Assembly: GCA_016271365.2 (NCBI GenBank)
Contig: CM057456.1
Location: 1,398,255,001 to 1,398,319,000, forward strand
Direction of reading: 5' to 3'
Source: Neoceratodus forsteri
Taxonomy: Eukaryota > Chordata > Ceratodontiformes > Ceratodontidae
Length of the DNA: 64,000 nucleotides
Numbering within the stretch: position 1 is the stretch's first letter; each line of letters opens with the position of its first letter. A model generated the notes under the pieces. The model was not told the DNA's origin, made no database searches, and saw only the letters and a program-made list of their open reading frames with translations. The position numbers and the translations under genes were made by a program. This document shows, piece after piece, positions 55,136 through 64,000 of the stretch.

Positions 55136-56639
55136 CCATACATTTCCATACTTTTTGAAAAAGTGTAATATAAGTAGTAAAAAACATGTATTGGTGGGGG
55201 TGTGGGGCCCAAAAGTTGCCAATTACTGCATAACAATATACATCTGTGGGAGCGCGGGCCCGGCTCCCACTTACGCATAGCTATACAGCATCCCTATATG
55301 GCAATGAACCCTTGGAACACAAATGTAACAATATCTCATGAACAGTGTAACCTATGAAAAAAATTCTACTGCAGGCTTACTGTATGGTTTAAAATCTTGT
55401 TCCAGTGGCATAGATCATTTAAAGTGATCTAAGCCGCAAGTAGTGAAAAGTCTGTATCTCGTTTCGTTTTCAAGATAATGGCGCCGAAAGGTGTGACAGA
55501 GACCGCAATGTAATCCTATGGGAAACATGTCAAATTCATCATGGAATATCTCTGCAACCAATTAGTTCCCCAACACCTACACAGCATAATTCACATCTGT
55601 AGGGCATCCCCTCAACACCCTGCAAATTTCAAGTAAAAAAAAAAACTGTTATTGAGATATAAAATTCTAAAGTTTTTACACCTTTAACATTTTTTGGCTG
55701 TGAGATATCAAATTTTTCATCCGCGAGAGAAATCCTAGGCCACGACCTAACAAAATATTTGGCTGTGAGCAGACATCTGGTCATACCACTCTGGCCATCT
55801 GGACATCCCCAGGGACATTAGGTCTTCCTCAGGGACATCTGGTTGTGAAAATCTGGCTATCTGGTCATCCCCTTGTGAAAGAAGCTTACATCCGAAAAAT
55901 CATCTCGAGGCCGAAGATTTTGCAGGCTCGCAAATGAAGAATTTTTTACTTTTAAAACTCTATTTTTTGACAGAAATGAAGTAAACCAAAGACATGATTC
56001 GATAGAAGGTGGTCTCCTGAGCAAAACCAATGCCTCATTTGCCCCAAAAGTCACCCGTGGAGAAAGCTACATTTTTTTTGATGGGAAAACTAAAAACGAG
56101 ATGGCGTCTAGTGAACAAAGAATTTTTCTGGCAACCTAAGAGTTTTCCTTCATGAGCCTACAAAATTTTTGACCATGAGACCATTTTTTCTTTTGCAAAA
56201 TATACATATCAATGTTTTTGTGAACTGAGCATGCTCAGAACTCAAAAGTTAAAAATGTAATAACTTTAGAAAGGACTGATTTTTTTATACCAAACCAATG
56301 CTGGATTGTTCCTTCACCCAACCTCTTTCTACATTCCAAGTGTCAGACCAAAAGACCACATGGTGTCCACGCAGTACCATGGGCAAAAAACGCATTAAAA
56401 GTGGCGAAAAGTGCATTTTTTGGCATGTCACTGTGCAAAACCCATATGTCCGACCAAAATGCAACTTAGTAAATCAAGAGATTTACCACACCAAATGGTG
56501 CATTCCAAATTTCCTGCAAATCCGTTGAACAGTTACAAAGTTATTAACACGTAATATTTGAGGTTTAACATTAAAGTGCCTACTGAACCCTAACTATTAG
56601 GGCGTGACTGCACCCCTATAATATATATATATAATATCT

Positions 56640-57060
56640 TTGCAAAAACCTTCATTAATGCATCTGTTAGGGTGACTACCACAGTGACAAAAGCAGGGAA
56701 ATGAGGTGTTATGGTTTCCAATCCTAATGCCCCACCTCTAACACCTCACCCATCCCCACCTGCACACACAAACAGGCATTGGGATGTGCCATTGCATCAT
56801 CAGGCCCACCTCTTACCCCATTCCACATGTAAGCAAGCTGATATGCTACAGTATAGGGCAATAGGGTGAGAGTTTAGCCCGATGACCCAATGGCACGCCC
56901 GGCGTCTGTTGGTGTGTGGAGGGTGGGGGATGGAATGGGGTTGGGTGGTAGGGGTGGGAATCATCAGGGGTGTTAGGGTTGGAAATCCTAACACCTCATT
57001 TTCCTGCTTTTGTCGCTGTGGTATTCATCCTAACTGATACATTAACAAACTTTTTTGCAA
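56640..57060. repeat. PAL palindrome in copy III
   Basis: CTTTGCAAAAACCTTCATTAATGCATCTGTTAGGGTGACTACCACAGTGACAAAAGCAGGGAAATGAGGTG pairs with the inverted CCTCATTTTCCTGCTTTTGTCGCTGTGGTATTCATCCTAACTGATACATTAACAAACTTTTTTGCAAAG. The centre is ACATGTAAGCAAGCTGATATGCTACAGTATAGG. Confidence 0.92.
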
Positions 57061-57138
57061 AGAATTTACCTTATTTTTCAGATAGTATAATTGTATTCTC
57101 ATTTTACTGTGGGAATGCAGGGTCCTTTGGACCCTGAA

Positions 57139-57514
57139 GGAAATTCCAGAATAGAAAGCGCAAAAAACCTCATAGCACTCAACAAATATTAAAGCAAAGT
57201 GCAGACCCAAAGACCAAAAAATGGGAGCGTTTTATAATGAAAAACACTCAAACTTTAATAAGGTCAACACTAATATAACACACCCCCTTTGAAGACTTGT
57301 GTGAGTCAAGGCGCTAGGGGTGTTTTTCCTTTTGCAGCAATCACCAGCACTACCTGTACTATCTGCTTATTGTGTTATATCAGTGCTGACCTTATTAAAG
57401 TTTGAGTGTTTTTCATTATAAAACGCTCCCATTTTTTGGTCTTTTGGTCTGCACCTTGCTTTAATATTTGTTGAGTGCTATGAGGTTTTTTGCACTCTCT
57501 ATTCTGGAATTTCA
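57139..57514. mobile_element. Foldback (MITE-like) element, ~140-bp inverted ends
   Basis: TTCCAGAATAGAAAGCGCAAAAAACC..AACAAATATTAAAGCAAAGTGC..CCAAAAAATGGGAGCGTTTTATAATG..AACTTTAATAAGGTCAACAC is repeated inverted at 57374-57514 with very few mismatches. The ~95-bp loop is CACACCCCCTTTGAAGACTTG..GTACTATCTGCTTA. The arms are closer to each other than those of the PAL palindromes, so this looks younger. It carries no ORF. Confidence 0.88.
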
Positions 57515-57559
57515 TTTCAATTTGGGCTGGCCGCCCTTTTGAGAGCTGCATGGTTATCC

Positions 57560-58010
57560 ATGGGACTATCGTTCGCGGTGTTTTCATTTGGATTACTCCT
57601 TTGGACCCTGCACTGGCATCCCTCCATCCAGATAGTACAACAGTGTCCATATGTCATGGTGGGAGTGCAGGGTCCAACCCTGTCAATATGTCATGGTGGG
57701 AACACAACACTCCCATCCCTCCATCCAGATAGTACAACAGTATCCATAAGTCATGGTGGGAGCTCCATCCAGATAGTACAACAGTGTCCATATGTTACTG
57801 TGTGAGCACAGGGTCCTTTGGACCCTGCAGTCCCATCCCTCCATTGAGATAGTACAACAGTGCCCATATGTCACGGGGGGCGCACAGGGTCCTTCAGACC
57901 CTGCATTCCAGTCCCTCCATCCACATAGTACAACAGTGTTCACATGTCAGGACCACACGCTCCCATCCCTCTACAGATGCACATATGTATGTAGCTGTGG
58001 AGACACAGGG
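57560..58010. repeat. Minisatellite, 60-90-bp unit
   Basis: CCATCCCTCCATCCAGATAG, TACAACAGTGTCCATATGTC and GGTGGGAGTGCAGGGTCC-TTTGGACCCTGCA recur at ~57615, ~57715, ~57770, ~57835, ~57910 with variable length. The GGGTCCTTTGGACCC core is itself a small palindrome. The array lies in the arm of PAL copy III. Confidence 0.88.
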
Positions 58011-59214
58011 GTCTATGGCCCCTGTGCTTCCACACATTAAGTTATGAGCAGGCATAGTAAAATGGCAACAAATAGTCATAACTGTGCCATCTCAAATAAT
58101 TTTCACCACAAATGTTCAACATAACCTTCTTAGCACCTCACCACATGTTCTCAGTACAGTAAATGTTCAAATCCTCATCAAAATGCAATAATTCTGCACA
58201 ACTATAACACTGTTTTTGCACCACAGTTGCAGAAAAACATTTTTAGTAGAATTTGAAAAATGGCAGCTGTGCTGTTCATGAGGTGGTGTGGAAAAATGGC
58301 AATTTTAAAAACCTGGGGTGAGAATATGAAAAATTGATGAAGTTACGAACGTCTGTAGAAACTGCAAACACACACTCATAACATTGTCATTTTTGGGAAT
58401 TTTTTCACCAAATTTGCAACATGGCTTTTTAAGACCCCACCTCATGAACAGTGGCACTGTTATTTCATGAATCGGTCCCAAAAGGTGATTCCATGCAGAG
58501 ACTGCAAAATCACCTTTCAGGACTGAGAAATAGAATGACAGTGTCCGTGTTCAAGAAGTGGGGTCTCAAGAACACCATGTTGAAAATTTGGAGCAAAAAT
58601 TCCCCAAAATGGCCTAGATATCAACATAAGTCCAAATGCCCCAGTGACTCCCCAAATCTCAGTTTTAACTTTATTTGTGAAAATATAGCATGTTTGGGAA
58701 AGTCTTGGTTTTGCAAATCAGCCATGTCTGCAAAAATCTCAGTTTATTTGTGAAACTCTAGTATGTTTGTGAAAGTCTTGTTTTCGCAAATTGGCCATAT
58801 TTGCAAAAATCTCAGGGTTTATGCTAAATATTCAACTTTTCCCATGGGAAATAATGGGAAATTAAAAACTTTAATAACTTTTGAATGGATTTATATTTTT
58901 CCACCAAACATTCAAAAGATATATCTGTGACCCAAAGGATTTCCACCCTGAAAATTTCAGCCCACAGCATAAAGCCGTTTCTATGATCCAGAATGACAAC
59001 AAAATGTCAAAAAAATCCTGCTTTTTCTGGTTTTTCAACACTTTATGTCTCAGAGACCCCTCTAAGGATTCCCACTAAATTTGGCAGGTAAAGAGACCTA
59101 CCCCTAGAAATTATACATGATAAACTGCATGCAAATCCATTGAACAGCTCCAAAGTTGTTAATCCTCAAAGTGTGAACTTCAACATGTGTATATATAGGC
59201 AGTAGATCAGATTA

Positions 59215-60095
59215 CAAGAAAGAAGAAACATACAAAGTTAAGGCAATATACTGGACCTTATGTTCTTTCCCAAGGTTTTGACATAAAATCTTTTGAAGTA
59301 CTCCCTCCAAACTTAGGTGACCATAACTCGGTCCTGTGTACAATCAGGGATAGATGTGGCTGTAGCGAGGAAAGGAAAACTGTCACAAAAGAAATCATAA
59401 AAACTATCATCCTGACCATTTTGAAATGAACTGTGGACAAAAAAGGTGGGACAGAATAGAAATGATTCCTGACGTAAATTCAGGAGTTCAGGAATTCACA
59501 AACATGTTCACACAAGTGTGCAATAAACTTGCTTCACAGAAAACTCATAGGGTTAGGAAACAACATTTACCCTGAGTGACTGAATATCTGCAGAAAATGA
59601 TCCATATGAAAAATAGACTGTGGAAGAAAGCTATAAAAATCAAAAAGGGAGATACATGAGAACAAATTACAAACATTGTAATAAATGTAAGAAGCTGATT
59701 AAACAGGCCCATAACAAATATTTTGTTAATAAAATAGACAATGTTTCTCACCCAAAACAGTACTGGGTTATAATAAATGAATTAAGAAACACAGTTAAAG
59801 CTGACAATAGGATAAAGACAGCAAAAGAAAATGGGGTTGTACTTCGTCCACAACTTACCACACAAGTATTAAATGACTACTTTACATAATTTGGAAGAAT
59901 TATTTATCCCTAGAAGAAGAGTCTCAAATTCCAAGGGGAACATTCCATTATGGCTGACACAAAAAGTGAAAAAACAAATAAGAGCAAAGGAAAAAGCATT
60001 TACTAAGTATAGAAAAGATCAAAATGAACAAAATAAAAAAATATATAAAATGGAATTAAAAAAATCAAAACAAGTGATAAAGGCAGAAAGAAATA
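59215..60095 (+). mobile_element. LINE fragment: endonuclease end and RT linker
   Basis: The plus strand encodes VLSQGFDIKSFEVLPPNLGDHNSVLCTIRD (59260-59350, the SDH-type motif as GDH). It continues with a charged linker: LQKMIHMKNRLWKKAIKIKKG, RTNYKHCNKCKKLIKQAHNKYFVNKI (59650-59740) and PKQYWVIINELRNTVKADN. A second linker-like piece (PLWLTQKVKKQIRAKEKAFTKYRK, 59943-60020) follows and probably belongs to a related copy or is out of order. No RT core remains. I assign it to the CR1/L2 group without naming a family. Confidence 0.6.
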
Positions 60096-60270
60096 AACTT
60101 TATTTATTTATTTAGTTTTTGTTGACTGGGTAAGTTCCCTAGGCAAATCCTGCCTATTTTCAGGCATGCCCCGGGGGAGGGGGATACAGGTGAATGCCAA
60201 CTGACCTTGAACCAGATTAAGCTGTTGGTGGTATTTTTAGTGAAAGAGGGAAATTTGGCCAGGACACCAG
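60096..60270 (-). mobile_element. LINE/SINE 3'-tail fragment with (TTTA)n
   Basis: TTTATTTATTTATTTAGTTTTTGTTGACTGGG is followed by CCTAGGCAAATCCTGCC and GGCATGCCCCGGGGGAGG. This is the same minus-strand tail layout as at 5496, 39930 and 52888, but a different body. The right end is near the start of the Tx1 element. Confidence 0.5.
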
Positions 60271-60318
60271 GGAAATTCCCCTACTCTGTGTAGGGGCGCT
60301 GTTGGAAAGTCAGCGCGT

Positions 60319-62240
60319 TTGGAGTTTCAGATGGCTGCAGAGAGCAGCGGAGGTTGGACAGCTGCTTGTCCGCACCTCAATCTTCTGTGCCGGGACAGTG
60401 GTATGGCTGGGATGCACCCACGTAGTGGCCAGCACAGCGTACCAGAATCCCCGAGGGCAGCAATCCCGTCGCACGATGTGGAAGTCATCGGGAATGTAGT
60501 CAGGGAGAAGCCCAGCATTTCAGACGGAGCCTGGAATCTCGAGTGAGATAGCGTGTGGAAGTGCTGTGGAGATATGTGAAACCCAGGCCTCATTGCAGGG
60601 GTCTGATGCAATGCAAGCACTACTGGAACAAAAACGGCAGATTTTGGAGGGAGCAATGGAAGAGTTGAAAAAAATTCAGCTACAGGCTGAGGAAGATCGA
60701 AAAAGGAAACGTCCCATTTTGGATTCTCCTTCAGGCCTACCAGATACTGTGCCTAAGGTGTTGAGAGGCCTGACTATCCCTGATTTAGTGCATGAAGGAA
60801 CCCCGCCCCAGGATTCTAACCTTACGGTTGTTGAGTCTTGGTCCCCACAACAAGCCCTTCAGGGGTGGGCTGGACACAAACAGAAAAGGGGGACTGGATA
60901 GCTGACCCGGTAATTCCTCTGCCTGGAGCAAATGAGGAAGGTGGGGGTAAGGCTGAAACTGGTTTTGTGGATGGTGTATCTAGTTATGGGCCTGATTGTT
61001 TTGAGATTTCCCCTGCTGTTACTTTATATTCTCCTTTAGATTTGGCACCTCAACCTGGTGTTAATTCTACACAAAATCTACGGGCTGATATTTCCTTGTC
61101 CCCTGAGTGTATGATATTATAGTCTGAAGTTCCTGAGGTATGGTGTAATACGAGCGATTTGGGCTCTGATCTAAATGCAGTACAGGACCAGCCTGTCCTT
61201 AATGAACCTCCTGCTACGTTTGCTAGCCTGTTTAAAAAAACCTGTCACCCTGACAAAATGTAGGAATGCAGTACGTTTAAGATTTCTAGGTCCCATGGAT
61301 GTTATGCTGGATCGTTTTTATATAGGAAAAGTTTTGATTAAACAGCTGCTGGGTTTTTCTCCTAGTGAGGTGTATGCCGTCATACATACCCAGGGGATAA
61401 TACATACAACATCAGTTTTCACACTCCAGATCTGCTTAACAAATTCTGGATGAAATATGCAGTTTTGAAAACTAAGCCGGCTTGGTCCCATTTTCAAGTT
61501 ATCCCTCTCACTAAACAGTCATTTAAAGTAATAACAGTACTTTTTCGAAATGAGGGAGTGAATGTAGAAGATATTATGTATTGGCTGGAAAGGAAATGTA
61601 CTATTCAGAGGAATCCTGAACCTATATTGGACGATGAGGGTTTTTGGAATGGAGGGTGGAGCTATAAGGTTAACTTACTGCAAATGGATGAAGGATTACC
61701 ACACTTACCCAGTTGCTTCTATTTGGGACGTGATAAGGGGTTTATTTTTCACCTGGGACAACTCAGGCATTGTTATAATTGTGGGTCTCCTAGACATCTT
61801 AGTAGAATGTGTGAGGTAGTTAAATGTGCTCAATGTGGAGAATTGGGGTATGTTCTGTCTGATTGTTATCACCCTAGTAAGTTTTCTCTTTGTGAAGAAG
61901 CACATTTCTTTGTTGACTGCCCTTGGGCTGCCCAAAGTAAATCTGGAGACTATAATATCCAAGATTTTTATATTAATACAACAGTTAAAGCTGCATTGAG
62001 GCAGAGAAACCCTGCCCCCAGAAATGTTCAAATACCCATTCTAGTTGATCGTGAATCTGCTTTGACCCAAAAGGACCCTCAGACCCAGATGGTTTCTGAT
62101 GTTCTTGCATCTATTCCAGTGACAGCAGACCCTGTTTCCCAGGTGGTGGCTTCTGGTGCCCCTACGGTCTCAATGCCTCCACCCCTTCCACCTGAGGAGG
62201 CCTTTACTCTGGTAACTTCCAGAAGACGTAGCCTTTGATC
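60319..62240 (+). pseudogene. Tx1-like ORF1 with CCHC zinc knuckles
   Basis: The N-terminus (MAAESSGGWTAACPHLNLL) and a helix at 60600-60720 (MQALLEQKRQILEGAMEELKKIQLQ) are in different frames. The conserved domain lies in 61450-62238: FKVITVLFRNEGVNVEDIMYWLERKC, ILDDEGFWNGGW and HLGQLRHCYNCG. Knuckle 1 is intact (C108-x2-C111-x4-H116-x4-C121). Knuckle 2 (CAQC...DC) has Tyr where His is usual. Knuckle 3 (FSLCEEAHFFVDC) lacks the first Cys. A Pro/Thr/Ser-rich tail follows. Frameshifts near 60545, 60880, 61260 and 61445 break it. The family protein binds element RNA as a gag-like factor. Confidence 0.8.
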
Positions 62241-62522
62241 TGGAACCACAAGAACGGTGGTTCTTGACCCTCCTAGAACATCTACTCATAATCCCTTCCA
62301 TGTACTACAGGAAGATGCAGGTACTGAGTTTGACTCAGCCTCTTTACATTCCTCACAACATGATGGTACATCTGATATGGATCAAAATTTACCACAGGCT
62401 GATTTGGTTAAAAAGGAAAAGAACAGACTGGGAATGAGGAAAGGGACTAGGAAAAAATAGTATTATGGGTTCGCTGATAGTTTGGAATGCGACTTAGGAT
62501 TTGGCATGTTTTTTATTTATTT

Positions 62523-63230
62523 CAGATGTTTGAGGTCTGTAAAATTTCGGTGGCCTCTTTGAATGTAAATAGTATGCTGTCTGATAGGAAACAAGTGTTG
62601 ATCCTTTCTCTTTTTGGAAAAATAGACTATGATGTTGTATTTTTGCAGGATACCAGACTACATTCTAAAAGTGATATTGAATTAGCATTTACTGGCTGGA
62701 GATGGGGTGTTACGCACTGGTCAGTGGGTGAAGACCTCTGTAGTGGTGTTGGCATTGCCCTTAATAATCCCACTGCATGGGTAATACAATTAGTGGATCT
62801 TTTTTCTGGTCGAGTTTTGCTGTTGGATGTAGTGATTAGTGGCCTACAGTGTCGTTTTATAAATGTTTATGCACCTCAGACTAAATTTGCACGAATTGAG
62901 ATATTTCGTTTACTTCAACCATATTTATTTACCTCTACATATGTATTTTTGGGAGGCAATTTCAATTGTAGTAGATACAGGACAGCTACAGGACTTCGCC
63001 CTACTAAAATGCATTGTGATGATACTTGCCTTAATAATTTATTAGTTCAAACAGGAATTAGTGATGTCATGGCCCTTAGTGGGAATCTGGCAAAAACATA
63101 TTTTTAAGGCAATAAAGCCACACGTATAGATTTTTGGTTTCTTTCTGACTCTTTGCGGGTTATAGACACTAAAACTCTGCCAGTTGCCTCAATCTGACCA
63201 TGTAATCATAGAAGCTACGGTTGCAAGTCA
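62523..63230 (+). pseudogene. Tx1-like ORF2 endonuclease
   Basis: The frame from ~62523 (MFEVCKISVASLNVNSMLSDR) has DVVFLQDTRLHSKSDIEL, where Gln-Glu-Thr reads Gln-Asp-Thr. It continues with GVGIALNN, GRVLLLDVVISG, INVYAPQTKFARIEIF and GGNFNCSRYR, where GDFN reads GGNFN (~62950). It stops at 63105, but RIDFWFLSDSLRVIDTKTLPV (63125-63190) continues it in another frame. QSDHVI-like sequence follows (63195; SDH motif). Both changed catalytic positions (Glu to Asp, Asp to Gly) argue against activity. Confidence 0.8.
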
Positions 63231-64000
63231 TATGCCTATGCATTGAGATCCAGGGTATTGGAGAATTAATTTGGCTTTATTACTTCTCCCTACAATAGAA
63301 GAAGGGTTTCTAGCTTTATTACAGGCCAGAAAATCTGTTGTGTGTCTCTATGATACCTATTGGTGGTTAGATAAAAAAACTGACATCAAGCGGTTTTTTC
63401 GAACTATACGAAGACTACATGGTAAATATATAACTGACACATATTTAAATTATAGAAAGAAATTTTTGGACTTGCATTTTCATGCAGCTAATGGTTATGT
63501 TTCAGTTCTTCCCATGTTACACAAAATTAGGGACCAAATGAATAAATTACAATATGATGATTCCAAATCTTTGGATAATGAATGCCGGTTTGACAGTCAG
63601 GGTACCAAGGCCTTTTTGAATGCATTTCAATTTAGTACTGCTCAAAGACACCAGAAATACATGATGGGACTTACTGACCAGGCAGAGAATTGGTGTACAG
63701 ATCCCAGAGATGTTATGCATATTGTTGATCTGCACGTTCAAAACCTTTTTGATATCACTAAACCTTTACATCACACACACATGAAACTTGGTTGGGACGG
63801 TGTAATTTGCCCCAACTATCAGATTCTGGGACATCCATGTTAGTAGCACACATTATGCCACTAGAGGTCTCTGCTGCTCTTTCACAAACAAGAACAGGTA
63901 CGGCCCCAGGAAATGATGGTATCCCTTATGAAATATATAAAATAATTTTTCAGCATTTATTGGGAGAATTTACTGAAGTCCTGAATGAAACACTGAAAAC
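63231..64000 (+). pseudogene. Tx1-like ORF2 linker and start of RT (partial)
   Basis: The frame 63271-63843 has the linker seen in Tx1/L1 ORF2: LARKSVVCLYDTYWWLDKKTDIKRFFRTI-like start, then LRRLHGKYITDTYLNYRKKFL (~63410) and LHKIRDQMNKLQYDDSKSL. A frameshift before 63850 leads to LEVSAALSQTRTGTAPGNDGIPYEIYKIIFQHLLGEF (63865-63975), the first RT motif. The catalytic RT lies beyond the window. Confidence 0.78.

Larger units (their letters stand above)
56633..59190. mobile_element. PAL element copy III (palindrome plus right arm)
   Basis: It begins right after the terminus of copy II and a short (TA)n (56620-56632). It has a full palindrome (56640-57060), then a right arm with two insertions: a 375-bp hairpin element (57139-57514) and a tandem array (57560-58010). 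Shared arm landmarks are TTTATTTCCCATTATTTCCC-type sequence (inverted CCCATGGGAAATAATGGGAAA, ~58850), TTTCCACCAAACATTC, GACCCAAAGG and GCAAATCCATTGAACAGCTCC (~59130). The terminus is damaged at ~59190. No left arm is seen. Confidence 0.55.
60271..64000 (+). mobile_element. Tx1-like L1 retrotransposon, continues past the window
   Basis: The element has a ~50-base leader, ORF1 with zinc knuckles (60319-62240), a short spacer, and ORF2 with endonuclease (62520-63230), linker and the first RT motif. It runs off the right edge. The ORF1 layout and the ORF2 start NISVASLNVNS-type are those of Tx1-type L1 elements, first described in Xenopus. It is distinct from the L1 at 34.8-39.9 kb, which has a coiled-coil ORF1. 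Confidence 0.82.

Overview
This is vertebrate nuclear DNA made almost entirely of transposable elements and simple repeats. I see no intact host gene, no tRNA or rRNA gene, no CRISPR array and no prokaryotic-style operon. The organism is most likely a non-avian, non-mammalian tetrapod. CR1 LINEs dominate, and L2-like LINEs, L1 and Tx1-type L1 elements, Penelope-like elements, foldback elements and long tetranucleotide arrays sit beside them. A processed pseudogene of isthmin-1 (ISM1) confirms a vertebrate. The CR1 3' ends, with a 'GGCAGATAAGGACC' type motif beside a TTCTATG repeat, remind me of caecilian amphibian genomes, but that species guess is weak.

Layout. 1-3345: two CR1 copies on +. 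4.1-8.1 kb: foldback element with ~250-bp inverted ends, polypurine tract, GATA/TCTA microsatellite cluster, and the end of a second repeat family. 9.46-10.85 kb: ISM1 retropseudogene with a UTR-like 3' flank to ~12.37 kb. 12.5-17.0 kb: minisatellites and CR1 copy C (+) with ORF1 and part of ORF2. 17.1-23.0 kb: nearly full-length CR1 copy D (-), split by an ORF1-only L1 (HAL1-like) with target-site duplications. 23.0-26.7 kb: near full-length L2-like LINE (-) with an open 516-codon endonuclease frame. 26.8-30.7 kb: TATA-containing duplicated leader, 60-68-bp minisatellite and a Penelope-like element (+). 30.7-32.5 kb: L2 endonuclease fragment, CR1 tail (-) and a small TIR element. 34.8-39.9 kb: decayed L1 (+) with ORF1 and ORF2.

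40.5-59.2 kb is the most unusual part. A family of large non-coding, nested inverted-repeat elements (called here the PAL family) occurs as copies I, II and III. The architecture is terminus, ~1.3-1.5 kb arm, 350-bp palindrome, (TA)n, palindrome, arm, terminus. Copy I is split by a full-length 5.54-kb CR1 (copy H) with a GATGG target duplication, and it carries an 890-bp array with a 120-bp period. Copy II is split at its (TA)n by an L2-like LINE. 59.2-60.3 kb: LINE fragment and a TTTA-tailed fragment. 60.3-64.0 kb: Tx1-like L1 with a zinc-knuckle ORF1 and the start of ORF2, running off the window.

Nothing here is likely to be a working host pathway. Nearly all element ORFs carry frameshifts or stops. 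What the window records is the order of insertions (PAL before CR1-H and before the nested L2; CR1-D before the HAL1-like L1) and the domain makeup of the elements. Element boundaries are estimates from reading the sequence; no alignment was run.
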